Positions 1 through 5,456 of a DNA stretch of 5,456 nucleotides are shown here, piece by piece. The position numbers were made by a program, and so were the translations under genes. Location: positions 1 through 5,456 of the forward strand of contig JAKSMA010000166.1 of assembly GCA_024400895.1 (NCBI GenBank), read 5' to 3'. Position 1 is the first letter of the stretch. Each line of letters begins with the position of its first letter. The notes under the pieces were generated by a model that saw only the letters and a list, made by a program, of their open reading frames with translations, searched no databases and was not told the DNA's origin. The DNA is from Muribaculaceae bacterium. Its GTDB lineage: Bacteria; Bacteroidota; Bacteroidia; Bacteroidales; Muribaculaceae.

Positions 1-44
1 CCTTACAGTTTCCAATAGAAATTTCGGCCACCTGTCCACACCAT

Positions 45-179
45 TCACCTCTCCCTCAACGCCTTACACACCCATCCCTCCGTCAAAACGGTATCGAAAA
101 GGTGTTTCGGGTGTTTCGGGTGCTTCAAGTGTTTCAAGTGCTTCGGGTGTTCTATCAAATTCACCGTAAATTCTACCAT
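45..179 (-). CDS. possible small ORF with HPKHLK-type repeats (doubtful)
   Basis: An ATG at 179-177 opens a 44-codon frame ending with TGA at 47-45. Its product begins MVEFTVNLIE, then has a basic stretch of alternating HPK and HLK triplets translated from the 9-bp minisatellite, then a non-repetitive tail ending in ALRER. The start follows an A/T-rich stretch, but I see no -7 box (TAnnTTTG) on this strand in the 80 bases upstream and no ribosome binding site. The minisatellite lacks stops in every frame, so an open frame here is weak evidence of coding. I do not recognise the peptide. It may be a chance ORF over an intergenic repeat, and this is my preferred reading. Confidence 0.15.
   Translation of the reverse strand: MVEFTVNLIEHPKHLKHLKHPKHPKHLFDTVLTEGWVCKALRER
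101..151. repeat. 9-bp minisatellite (consensus RGTGYTTCR)
   Basis: Five complete head-to-tail 9-bp units run from 101 to 145: GGTGTTTCG (101, 110), GGTGCTTCA (119), AGTGTTTCA (128) and AGTGCTTCG (137). A sixth unit breaks down after GGTGTT (146-151). Variation is limited to three positions, all transitions: A/G at the first and last base, and C/T at the fifth. The period is a multiple of three and no frame of the unit contains a stop, so the array stays open in all six frames. It lies about 160 bp upstream of the promoter of the peptidase gene. It has no spacers, so it is not a CRISPR array. Copy number could vary by slippage between strains; that is inference. Confidence 0.9.
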
Positions 180-305
180 ATATTATAGCGCACCATCTTC
201 ACGAGCAAATTTCCTTTTTGCCACAATGCCACCGCCTCACAAAAAAATATATTTTCGCATCATTTGAATGGCAATCTTCTAACATCAATCTACATCGTAA
301 TTCTA

Positions 306-323
306 TTTTTTTTATTAACTTTG
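306..323 (+). promoter_or_regulatory. Bacteroidota-type promoter of the C1 peptidase gene
   Basis: TAACTTTG at 316-323 matches the Bacteroidota -7 consensus TAnnTTTG exactly. It is preceded by a run of eight T (306-313). I see no TTTG at the -33 position, 19-21 bp upstream. Transcription would start near 330, giving a leader of about 30 nt before the ATG at 360. This site argues against the upstream TTG at 264 as the start codon, because the promoter would then lie inside the coding region. Confidence 0.75.
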
Positions 324-359
324 CAATTGGAATTTAAACTAAATTGTAATATAACGATT

Positions 360-1562
360 ATGAAAAATTTATTATTCGCAGTTTTGGCTGCCGGTATGGC
401 GATGAACGCCATGGCCGACGACAAGGTGGTGATTCCTGACAGCACTGGCTTTAAGTTCACCGATGTGAAGGTGGTGAAGAGCACCGCCGTTAAGGACCAA
501 AGTAAGTCGGGCACTTGCTGGTGCTACTCTACCAACACTTTCTTTGAAAATGAAATTCTCCGCAAAACAGGCAAGGAGATTCACCTTAGCGAAGGGTTCG
601 TGGTTTGGCACTGCTATTTCGACAAAGCACAAAAGTATGTGCGCATGGACGGCAAAATCAACTTCGCCGAAGGTGGCGCTGCCGAAGATGTGCCTTACGT
701 TTGGCGCAACTACGGTATGATGCCTTTCGATGCCTACACTGGCATGACTCACGGCGCTAAGAAGTTCAACACAAGCGAACTCACCGCAGTACTTTCTGGT
801 TTCCTCGATGTGGTGAACACCAAGAAACTCAAGAAACTCACCCCATCATGGCTCGAAGGTTTCCAAGGCGTGCTCAATGCATATATGGGCAAGATTCCAG
901 AAACTTTCAGCTATGAAGGCAAGACCTATACTCCACAATCGTTCGCTGAATCACTCGGCCTGAACATGGACGACTACATTTCGGTGGCTTCATTCACACA
1001 TCACCCATTCTACAAGCCATTCACTCTGGAAGTGGCTGACAACTGGACTTGGGCTCAATATCAAAACGTGCCTGTGGATGAATTGCTCGAAATCGCTAAC
1101 TACGCTATCGACCACGGCTACACTATCGCTTGGGGTGCCGACGTGAGCGAACCATGTTTCAAGTGGCGCAAGGGATATGCAGTGCTCCCTGTAGACCACG
1201 AAGTGCCTGACTTGAAGGGCAGCGACATGGACCGCTGGACTCAACTCAGCACCAAGGATCGTGAATCAGAAAAGTGGGACATCAAGGGCCCAGTTGAAGA
1301 GATGGTGGTAACTCAAGAAAATCGCCAAGAAATGTTCGACAACAAGGAAACTACCGACGACCACGGTATGGTAATCGTTGGCAAGGCTGTGGACCAAGAA
1401 GGCAACAAGTATTTCAAGGTGCAGAACAGCTGGGACACCAACCAACTCTACCACGGCTTCTTCTATGTGAGCGAAACATACTTCAAAGCAAAGACCATGG
1501 ATATCTACCTCCACAAGGATGGTATTCCTGCAAAAATCGCTAAGAAGATGGGCTTGAAATAG
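360..1562 (+). CDS. exported C1B-family cysteine peptidase (bleomycin hydrolase/PepC-like aminopeptidase)
   Basis: This is a papain-fold cysteine peptidase of 400 aa. The active site is visible: Gln47 (oxyanion hole) and nucleophile Cys53 in DQSKSGTCWCYS, His335 in DDHGMVIVG, and Asn356 in VQNSWD. The long insert between Cys and His, and the order of motifs, fit the bleomycin hydrolase/aminopeptidase C branch (Peptidase_C1_2) rather than classical papain; there is no propeptide. The start at 360 is chosen because it gives a clean signal peptide: MKNLLFAVLAAG, a hydrophobic core, then AMA (17-19) before Asp20, typical of signal peptidase I. The frame stays open back to a TTG at 264, but the promoter lies within that stretch. 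Classical PepC is cytoplasmic, hexameric and roughly 440-450 aa; this one is shorter and predicted to reach the periplasm or beyond. In the family the C-terminal arm reaches into the active site and sets aminopeptidase specificity; here the tail ends KKMGLK. All seven Arg codons are CGC or CGT, suggesting high expression. It appears monocistronic. Substrates are unknown; peptide breakdown is inferred. Confidence 0.93.
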   Translation: MKNLLFAVLAAGMAMNAMADDKVVIPDSTGFKFTDVKVVKSTAVKDQSKSGTCWCYSTNTFFENEILRKTGKEIHLSEGFVVWHCYFDKAQKYVRMDGKINFAEGGAAEDVPYVWRNYGMMPFDAYTGMTHGAKKFNTSELTAVLSGFLDVVNTKKLKKLTPSWLEGFQGVLNAYMGKIPETFSYEGKTYTPQSFAESLGLNMDDYISVASFTHHPFYKPFTLEVADNWTWAQYQNVPVDELLEIANYAIDHGYTIAWGADVSEPCFKWRKGYAVLPVDHEVPDLKGSDMDRWTQLSTKDRESEKWDIKGPVEEMVVTQENRQEMFDNKETTDDHGMVIVGKAVDQEGNKYFKVQNSWDTNQLYHGFFYVSETYFKAKTMDIYLHKDGIPAKIAKKMGLK

Positions 1563-1564
1563 CA

Positions 1565-1584
1565 CTGATTTATCTAAAAATCAG
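1565..1584 (+). other. small hairpin just after the peptidase stop codon
   Basis: CTGATTT (1565-1571) pairs with AAATCAG (1578-1584) around a 6-nt loop. It begins two bases after the stop codon and has no T-tract of its own. It probably stabilises the 3' end of the mRNA or simply precedes the true terminator at 1591. Function is inference. Confidence 0.5.
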
Positions 1585-1590
1585 CTACAT

Positions 1591-1624
1591 AGGAAGTGTT
1601 CAAATGTAGAGCACTTCCTTTTTT
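1591..1624 (+). terminator. rho-independent terminator of the peptidase gene
   Basis: AGGAAGTG (1591-1598) pairs perfectly with CACTTCCT (1612-1619). The stem extends inward by a T-G wobble (1599/1611) and a T-A pair (1600/1610). It is followed directly by six T (1619-1624). It lies about 30 bases after the stop codon and ends the transcript before the promoter of the next gene, so the peptidase gene and the transporter gene are separate units. Confidence 0.88.
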
Positions 1625-1651
1625 CATACCACATACGTCGGCCATTTGGCA

Positions 1652-1668
1652 TTTTTTTAGTAACTTTG
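1652..1668 (+). promoter_or_regulatory. Bacteroidota-type promoter of the SulP transporter gene
   Basis: TAACTTTG at 1661-1668 matches the -7 consensus TAnnTTTG and is preceded by seven T (1652-1658). The layout is nearly identical to the promoter at 306-323. A TTTG at 1645-1648 is only 12 bases upstream of the -7 box, too close for a standard -33 element. Transcription would start near 1675, leaving an unusually long leader of about 120 nt before the ATG at 1798. Confidence 0.75.
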
Positions 1669-1674
1669 TATCCG

Positions 1675-1797
1675 TTTTAGGGAGTTAGCGAACACATTTT
1701 TGTGATTTTATTAATTTTCGCAACTAAATGATTTTAGGTTTTCACAAGGGATTTGCGCAAATCCCGTGAAGAATTATTCTATATAAACTTTTATTTT
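1675..1797 (+). other. long A/T-rich 5' leader of the SulP transporter mRNA
   Basis: This is the stretch from the inferred transcription start to the ATG. Besides the large palindrome at 1741-1770 it holds a nested weak structure: GCGAA (1688-1692) pairs with TTCGC (1717-1721), enclosing CACA (1693-1696) paired with TGTG (1701-1704). The last 27 bases before the start (1771-1797) are A/T-rich with no Shine-Dalgarno match, as is common in Bacteroidota. I cannot match the leader to a known riboswitch class. Confidence 0.4.
1741..1770. promoter_or_regulatory. perfect 18-bp palindrome with flanking inverted arms in the transporter leader
   Basis: GGGATTTGCGCAAATCCC (1748-1765) is a perfect 18-bp palindrome. 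It is flanked by TTCAC (1741-1745) and GTGAA (1766-1770), which are also complementary, with AA (1746-1747) as the only asymmetry. As RNA this folds into a 7-bp stem with a GCGC loop, a 2-nt bulge, and a lower stem of 5 bp that a wobble and an A-U pair extend to 7. No T-tract follows, so it is not an ordinary terminator. It sits downstream of the predicted transcription start and 27 bases before the ATG. It could be an operator for a dimeric repressor or an mRNA regulatory hairpin; the sequence alone does not decide between these. Confidence 0.65.
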
Positions 1798-3498
1798 ATG
1801 GCATTTATTTCTACTAACAACATCAAAGGCGATCTCTTTGGTGGAATTACTGCCGGTATCGTGGCACTGCCTTTGGCATTGGCTTTCGGTATCCAGGCAT
1901 TTGGCGGTATCAACGACCCATCAGCCAGTTCTGTCGGTGCATTAGCAGGCCTTGTAGGCGCAACCCTTCTCGGCTGTTTTGCCTCAATCTTCGGTGGCAC
2001 ACACTCACAAATCAGCGGTCCAACAGGCCCGATGACCGTGATCACTGCAGCATTAGTAAGCGGTGCATGGGCATCGAGCGGGGGCAATATGAGCGAAGTG
2101 CTCCTCACCATGTCGATGGCGGGACTATTCTGCGGCTTGTTCCAAATCCTGTTTGGCATCATGAAAATTGGCAAATACGTTCGCTACATCCCCTACCCTG
2201 TGCTTTCGGGCTTCATGAGCGGTATTGGTGTAATTATCATTCTGCAGCAAATCTACCCACTCCTTGGCCTCAAATCTCCAGTGCTGGTGGTGGATATGAT
2301 TACAAAGTTTCCCGAGTTTGTGTCGAACGGTGTTGAAACTACCGCTCTCCTCTTGGGACTGGGCACAATTTTGATTATTTGCACATTCCCCTATATCACA
2401 AAAAAGATTCCAGCTACACTGGTAGCACTCATCATCATCACCATCGTGTCGCTTTTCTGCGAACTGAACGACTCGCTGAAGATTGGTGAAATCCCTTCTG
2501 GCATTCCAATGCCATTCTTTGCAAAAGAAGGAGTGGACCTTAGCGGACTGAATTGGTTGCAAATGATTCAGCAAGCCATCATTCCTGGCCTTACCCTGGC
2601 GGGGTTGGGCTCTATCGACACATTGCTCACCTCGGTAGTAGCCGACAATATCACAAAAACGAAACACAACAGTAACCGCGAGCTCATCGGTCAAGGCATT
2701 GGTAATGCCATTGCAGGCCTCTTCTGCGGTGTGTCGGGTGCTGGTGCAACAATGCGTACCGTAGTGAATGTGAAATCAGGTGGTCGCACCCAACTGAGCG
2801 GCGTTTTCCACTCGCTCCTCCTCCTTGCCATTCTTCTTGGCTTGGGCTTCCTCGTGAAGCACGTTCCGCTGGCAGTATTGGCGGGCATTCTCATCACTGT
2901 AGGCTGGGGTATCATCGATTTCCAGGGATTCCGCGATTTGTTGAAAATTCCTCGTGCCGACGCGTTTGTATTGATTGTGGTATTCTTCACCACCGTGTTT
3001 GTTGACCTCCTCACTGCAGTGGGCCTCGGTATGGTGATTGCTTGCGTATTGTTCATGAAGCGTGCCAGCGACCTCGTTGAAGGCTCTTACAGTTCGCAAG
3101 AAATGAAGAATTTCGACAAAGAAAGCCCATGGAACGACGAAAATGACATGCCTGATGCAGCTAAACACAAAATCTACATCCAACGCCTTAACGGTCCTAT
3201 TTTCTTCGGTTCTATCACACGCTTCCAGGAAGTGATGAACGATGTGCCTGCCGATGCTAAAATCGTGATTATCCGCATGCGCCTCGTAAGCTTTATGGAC
3301 CAGTCGGGCTTGTATGCAATGGAAACCGCCATCAAAGAATTGAAAAATCGCGGCGTGATGGTGCTGATGACAATCATCCAACCACAGCCAATGTACATGC
3401 TCACTTCCATGGGCTGTATTCCAGAACTCATCCCAGAAGACCACACATTCAAGACATTTGAAGAATGTACTGCATTCCTCAAGAAGACAGTTCAATAA
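1798..3498 (+). CDS. SulP-family inorganic anion transporter with C-terminal STAS domain
   Basis: This is an inner-membrane anion transporter of 566 aa (SLC26/SulP). Residues 10-420 are strongly hydrophobic, in the SulP pattern of about 12-14 membrane segments. Family hallmarks include ALPLALAFG (23-31), SGPTGPMTV (73-81), the SIDTLLTSVVAD stretch (272-283) with Asp274, NRELIGQGIGN (293-303), and the Thr-Asn-Lys-Gly-Arg-Thr pattern around 321-331. A polar linker (about 421-455) leads to a STAS domain (456-566) with MDQSG (500-504), the equivalent of the phosphorylatable D-S/T-S/T-G loop of SpoIIAA-like proteins. The 272-283 motif recalls cyanobacterial BicA, where an acidic residue here helps bind Na+, so Na+-dependent bicarbonate uptake is possible. 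Sulfate or another anion is equally open: the neighbours include no sulfate-assimilation or carbonic anhydrase gene. The start at 1798 is preferred because translation from the upstream TTG at 1753 would begin inside the palindrome. Length is normal for the family and there is no frameshift. Confidence 0.93.
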   Translation: MAFISTNNIKGDLFGGITAGIVALPLALAFGIQAFGGINDPSASSVGALAGLVGATLLGCFASIFGGTHSQISGPTGPMTVITAALVSGAWASSGGNMSEVLLTMSMAGLFCGLFQILFGIMKIGKYVRYIPYPVLSGFMSGIGVIIILQQIYPLLGLKSPVLVVDMITKFPEFVSNGVETTALLLGLGTILIICTFPYITKKIPATLVALIIITIVSLFCELNDSLKIGEIPSGIPMPFFAKEGVDLSGLNWLQMIQQAIIPGLTLAGLGSIDTLLTSVVADNITKTKHNSNRELIGQGIGNAIAGLFCGVSGAGATMRTVVNVKSGGRTQLSGVFHSLLLLAILLGLGFLVKHVPLAVLAGILITVGWGIIDFQGFRDLLKIPRADAFVLIVVFFTTVFVDLLTAVGLGMVIACVLFMKRASDLVEGSYSSQEMKNFDKESPWNDENDMPDAAKHKIYIQRLNGPIFFGSITRFQEVMNDVPADAKIVIIRMRLVSFMDQSGLYAMETAIKELKNRGVMVLMTIIQPQPMYMLTSMGCIPELIPEDHTFKTFEECTAFLKKTVQ

Positions 3499-3551
3499 CC
3501 CACACCTACTAATGTGCAAAAAACAAGTTTTGTACATTGTCAGAAAATAAC

Positions 3552-3589
3552 AAATCCTTCTTTTTCCAAAAGCGAAAAGAAGGATTTTT
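3552..3589. terminator. terminator between the convergent transporter and recQ genes
   Basis: AAATCCTTCTTTT (3552-3564) pairs perfectly over 13 bp with AAAAGAAGGATTT (3575-3587), around a 10-nt loop. On the + strand the stem runs into TTTTT (3585-3589) and then CTTT, a good terminator for the transporter gene, 53 bases after its stop. On the minus strand the stem lies 19 bases past the recQ stop codon and is followed by GTTATTTTC. That tail is less T-rich, so it may also terminate recQ, less efficiently. Confidence 0.88.
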
Positions 3590-3606
3590 CTTTATGGAAA
3601 TTATGA

Positions 3607-5427
3607 TTATATGCTCCTCTTGATAAGGTCGGTAAAACGTTTCCAATATCTTTCAGTTTTCATATCGCCCACACCAAAAACGGAGCTAAAGGCAAGTTTC
3701 GTGGTGGGTCTTTCGTGTGCCATGGCTTTCAGAGTCTTATCACTGAAAACCATATATGGCTTCTTATGCTCTTGCTGAGCAATTATATATCGCAAAGCCT
3801 TTAGTTGGTCGAACAATTCTTGCTCTGTGGCACTCAAATCCAAGTCAAGAACAGCTTCAGTTCGAGTTTGTTTTTCGACAAACTCTTTCTTCACAAACTC
3901 TGTGAGCTGAACCTTTGCCCTTCCATATAATATATCTGCCCCATAAGGAGTGATTTTCAGGTGGTTATTTTCATTATAGGCAACTTCAAATATACCCAAC
4001 TGCTGCATCTGAAGCAAATAAGCATTCCATTGAAGGTTGGTTAAATGACGCCCTACTCCATAAGTCTTCAAATGATGGTAACGAGCCTGGATAATCTCCA
4101 CATTTGAAGAGCCACGCAAAATGTCTTTCAAAGTGTACAAACCAATCTTCTGATTAGTGCGAACTATGGCACTCAAAGCCATCTGCACCAATACAGAACC
4201 ATCAAATCGTTTCGGTGGATTCTTGCACACATCACAATTGCCACAATCATGGTCAATTCGCTCATTGAAATAACTCAGCAGAATTCGTCGACGACAAATT
4301 GAAGATTCAGCATAGCGCTGCATCAACTCCAATTTCTGAATATTTAGCTGAACCTGCCCCGATTCTTCAACGAATCTGTTATGTGATAACACATCGCCAT
4401 AAGAATAAAACATCAACGCATCTGCCTCAAGTCCATCGCGGCCAGCACGTCCAATCTCTTGATAATACGACTCCATGTTTTGAGGCATATTGTAGTGGAC
4501 GACCCAACGGACATTACTCTTATCAATGCCCATACCAAAGGCTACTGTGGCACAAACAATTTGAATATCATCGTTGAGAAAGCCAGTCTGCACAATATTT
4601 TTGTCGGCAACCGACAACCCTGCATGAAAAGCTTCTGCAATCAATCCACGCTTTTGTAGTTTAGCAGCAAGAGATTCTGTATTTTTCCTACTAAAACAGT
4701 AAATGATGCCGCTTTCGCCATGATGTCGGGCTAGGAACTTAACAAGCGTATTGAATTTGTCGGCACCGGAATAACCAGATAAAACAGTCAATGAAATGTT
4801 CTTTCTATCAAATGAAGAAAGAAAAAGCTTGGCATCTGGGATATTCAATTGCTTGCGGATATCATCACGAGTGATTTGATCGGCAGTAGCAGTCAAGGCC
4901 ACAACTGGAACTCCAGGAAAATGCTCCTTCAAGACTGACAATTGAGTGTACTCAGGGCGGAAATCGTGCCCCCATTGAGAAATACAATGTGCCTCGTCGA
5001 TAGCAATTAAACTTATTTTGATTTGCTTTGACCAATACTGTAAGTCATTCAGCAACCGTTCTGGGGAAATATACAGAAGCTTGAGTCTTCCCGATAATGC
5101 CAAATCTAATACCTCACGATTCTGCGCTTCAGACTGCATGCTATTGATGGATGCCGCCGGCACTCCATTTGCAATTAAAGCATCGACCTGGTCTTTCATA
5201 AGTGCCAAAAGAGGTGACACCACTATACAGCACCCATCACTCAATAGGGCCGGCATTTGATAGCATAACGACTTACCGCCTCCAGTGGGCATCAGCACGA
5301 TACAATCACCTCCGTTCATCACATGACTAATCACCTCGAATTGCATGGGCAAAAACGAAGAATATCCATAAAAGCGGCGCAAAATTCCGAGAGAATCAGC
5401 TTTCAGTTGTTCTTGATTAATGGGCAT
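3607..5427 (-). CDS. ATP-dependent DNA helicase RecQ
   Basis: This is a 3'-5' superfamily 2 DNA helicase of 606 aa, essentially the length of E. coli RecQ (about 609). Known roles are fork repair, recombination and suppression of illegitimate exchange. Visible in order: a Gln at 29 in FLPMQFEVI (motif 0); Walker A MPTGGGKS (46-53); motif Ia around SPLLALMKDQ (71-80); IDEAHCISQWGHDFRPEY (143-160), with DEAH at 144-147 and the RecQ aromatic-rich loop; TAT (179-181, motif III); FHAG (267-270); and motif VI YYQEIGRAGRDG (321-332) with its arginine fingers. The zinc-binding RQC subdomain has four cysteines: Cys378, Cys395, Cys398 and Cys401. A winged-helix region follows (about 410-510), then a C-terminal HRDC domain (about 530-606). 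All catalytic and zinc residues are intact. The ATG at 5427 leaves a normal N-terminus. Rare-looking codons (ATA, AGG, AGA) near the 3' end contrast with the peptidase gene and suggest modest expression. It is convergent with the transporter gene; its promoter is not identifiable in the 29 bases left. Confidence 0.97.
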   Translation of the reverse strand: MPINQEQLKADSLGILRRFYGYSSFLPMQFEVISHVMNGGDCIVLMPTGGGKSLCYQMPALLSDGCCIVVSPLLALMKDQVDALIANGVPAASINSMQSEAQNREVLDLALSGRLKLLYISPERLLNDLQYWSKQIKISLIAIDEAHCISQWGHDFRPEYTQLSVLKEHFPGVPVVALTATADQITRDDIRKQLNIPDAKLFLSSFDRKNISLTVLSGYSGADKFNTLVKFLARHHGESGIIYCFSRKNTESLAAKLQKRGLIAEAFHAGLSVADKNIVQTGFLNDDIQIVCATVAFGMGIDKSNVRWVVHYNMPQNMESYYQEIGRAGRDGLEADALMFYSYGDVLSHNRFVEESGQVQLNIQKLELMQRYAESSICRRRILLSYFNERIDHDCGNCDVCKNPPKRFDGSVLVQMALSAIVRTNQKIGLYTLKDILRGSSNVEIIQARYHHLKTYGVGRHLTNLQWNAYLLQMQQLGIFEVAYNENNHLKITPYGADILYGRAKVQLTEFVKKEFVEKQTRTEAVLDLDLSATEQELFDQLKALRYIIAQQEHKKPYMVFSDKTLKAMAHERPTTKLAFSSVFGVGDMKTERYWKRFTDLIKRSI

Positions 5428-5456
5428 GATATAGAAATAGGTAATATAAAATTAAA

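Larger units (their letters stand above)
1..305. other. intergenic stretch with no convincing gene
   Basis: Apart from the minisatellite and the doubtful small ORF over it, this stretch shows little. Bases 28-80 are rich in C and poor in G on the + strand. CCTTACA occurs at 1-7 and again at 62-68. A 4-bp hairpin (CCGT/ACGG, 80-91) is too weak to call. Bases 241-255 are an A/T run. A + strand frame is open from base 2 to a TAA at 167-169 with no start in the window. Its translation is rich in Ser, Pro and Thr and ends in the repeat, so I do not call it as the 3' end of a gene, although a gene entering from the left cannot be excluded. Confidence 0.6.

Noticed and set aside
101..151. CRISPR array
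   Set aside because: The units are 9 bp and contiguous with no spacers, and no cas gene is nearby.
2..169. Open + strand frame from the left edge to TAA at 167-169
   Set aside because: There is no start codon in the window, the composition is low-complexity Ser/Pro/Thr, and the end is the stop-free minisatellite. Nothing resembles a protein domain, although a gene entering from the left cannot be formally excluded.
264..359. In-frame N-terminal extension of the peptidase from a TTG at 264
   Set aside because: It would place the -7 promoter box (316-323) inside the coding region and bury the signal peptide behind 32 extra residues. The ATG at 360 directly gives a canonical signal peptide.
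822..839. Tandem 9-bp duplication AAGAAACTC in the peptidase gene
   Set aside because: It encodes a KKLKKL stretch in frame, with only two copies, and is explained by ordinary coding sequence. It is unrelated in sequence to the upstream minisatellite.
1753..1797. In-frame N-terminal extension of the SulP protein from a TTG at 1753
   Set aside because: The TTG lies inside the 18-bp palindrome, and the extra 15 residues (MRKSREELFYINFYF) precede a start that already gives a normal SulP N-terminus.
2125..2694. Antisense frame of 189 codons opposite the middle of the transporter gene
   Set aside because: It is composed of charged and His/Asn-rich sequence mirroring hydrophobic codons of the SulP membrane domain, with no start signals.
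2776..3537. Long antisense frame of 253 codons opposite the 3' half of the transporter gene
   Set aside because: Its sequence is rich in His and Cys with no domain pattern, as expected from the codon bias of the real gene on the other strand, and it has no promoter box. The SulP/STAS reading is decisive.
4377..4391. 6-bp inverted repeat TGTTAT/ATAACA inside recQ
   Set aside because: It lies wholly within conserved coding sequence, is short, and is expected by chance in a gene of this length.

Overview
The window most likely comes from a Bacteroidota chromosome, probably a gut Bacteroidales such as a Prevotella- or Muribaculaceae-like lineage. Two intergenic sites match the Bacteroidota -7 promoter consensus TAnnTTTG (both read TAACTTTG). 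No clear Shine-Dalgarno sequence precedes any start; the leaders are A/T-rich instead. The protein set (exported C1B-type peptidase, SulP transporter with STAS domain, RecQ) also fits. The genus is an inference only.

Layout. Bases 1-359 hold no convincing gene. They contain a C-rich stretch, a 9-bp minisatellite (101-151) and a promoter for the first gene. A marginal 44-codon minus-strand ORF runs through the minisatellite. Bases 360-1562 (+) encode a 400-aa secreted cysteine peptidase of the bleomycin hydrolase/PepC family, followed by a strong terminator (1591-1624). Bases 1625-1797 hold a second promoter and a leader of about 120 nt, which contains a striking 18-bp perfect palindrome. Bases 1798-3498 (+) encode a 566-aa SulP anion transporter. 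A hairpin terminator at 3552-3589 separates it from the convergent gene. Bases 3607-5427 (-) encode a complete 606-aa RecQ helicase; only 29 bases of its upstream region are in the window.

The three genes look like independent transcription units. The first two each have a promoter and a terminator, and the third converges on the second. Nothing suggests a shared pathway: periplasmic or surface proteolysis, anion transport across the inner membrane, and DNA repair. I see no mobile element, CRISPR array, tRNA, rRNA or defence system. I do not see a clear new biological system. The points most worth a second look are the palindrome in the sulP-family leader, the in-phase 9-bp minisatellite with its small ORF, and the export signal on a peptidase family that is usually cytoplasmic.
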